A DNA stretch of 15,266 nt from Phoronis pallida. Its lineage: Eukaryota > Phoronida > Phoronidae. Within the stretch, counting starts at the first letter, position 1, and every line of letters begins with the position of its first letter. Made by a program: the position numbers and the translations under genes. The stretch lies in the NCBI GenBank assembly GCA_028565715.1, contig JAOXYC010017790.1:1-15266 (forward strand), read 5' to 3'. Of the stretch, positions 15,055 through 15,266 are shown piece by piece. A model generated the notes under the pieces. That model made no database searches. It was not told the DNA's origin and was given only the letters and a program-made list of their open reading frames with translations.

Positions 15055-15266
15055 ACTCCTAATTCTGTCTGATATTTAAGGATACGGTGATGGCTAATTG
15101 GGACAATAATGAAAAGTGCTGTTTTAAAGTAATTCAAGCTCTCAAAAACTTTGTTAATGACAGTCAAACTTACACCAGGGATCTTAAATTCCAAATTGCA
15201 GAAAGTTTTTTTGAAAAAAAATTGATGACTTTGTAAATTGGGTCGTTTTTAGGTAAAATTTGTGTT

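Larger units (their letters stand above)
14705..15266 (-). other. Sequence upstream of e1, probably an intron
   Basis: The phase 1 acceptor of e1 means that a further upstream exon exists, so this stretch is best read as part of an intron running off the window. It holds the tRNA-like sequence and no exon that I can support. Confidence 0.7.

Overview
The window is animal nuclear DNA. It holds the 3' part of one very large minus-strand gene, read as 27 short exons separated by AT-rich introns with GT/AG borders. The organism cannot be named from sequence alone. Compact introns, several MITE-like repeats, tRNA-like repeats and a polydomain extracellular protein fit a marine invertebrate (a lophotrochozoan or invertebrate deuterostome); this is an inference. 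I see no bacterial or viral gene and no gene on the plus strand.

In transcript order (high to low coordinate) the gene encodes three Sushi-HYR-Sushi cassettes (e1-e9, 14704 to 9047). A two-exon domain I do not recognise follows, called X here, with a furin-like RRKR site (e10-e11). Next come an ephrin-receptor-like GCC2/GCC3 repeat (e12), an EGF pair (e13-e14), three thrombospondin type 1 repeats (e15-e17), a second EGF pair (e18-e19), a fourth TSP1 (e20) and a long-loop Sushi (e21). A second copy of X with RRKKR (e22-e23), two more GCC2/GCC3 repeats (e24-e25), a Ser/Thr/Pro-rich stalk with one transmembrane helix (e26) and the start of a cytoplasmic tail (e27) complete it. The gene runs off the left edge, so the stop codon and 3' UTR are missing. 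No signal peptide or promoter is in view, so the 5' end probably lies beyond the right edge. About 1720 residues are encoded here. Nearly every exon is one domain with phase 1 introns at both ends, the classic arrangement for exon shuffling.

The Sushi/HYR/GCC2/EGF mix resembles SVEP1 (polydom). SVEP1 is secreted and has a pentraxin, whereas this protein has TSP1 repeats, a mucin-like stalk and a membrane anchor. I infer a type I cell-surface adhesion or recognition protein whose ectodomain may be cut at the two basic sites.

The introns carry a 542-bp element with TA-flanked inverted termini and internal GGGCGCTCTTTCGG repeats (3890-4431), and a 525-bp TTAA-flanked MITE (1128-1652). They also carry a large inverted repeat of about 1.1 kb (10119-11245) whose loop holds a hammerhead-ribozyme-like core, a tRNA-like sequence with a Pol III terminator (14971-15054) and a tRNA T-arm-like hairpin (8289-8344).
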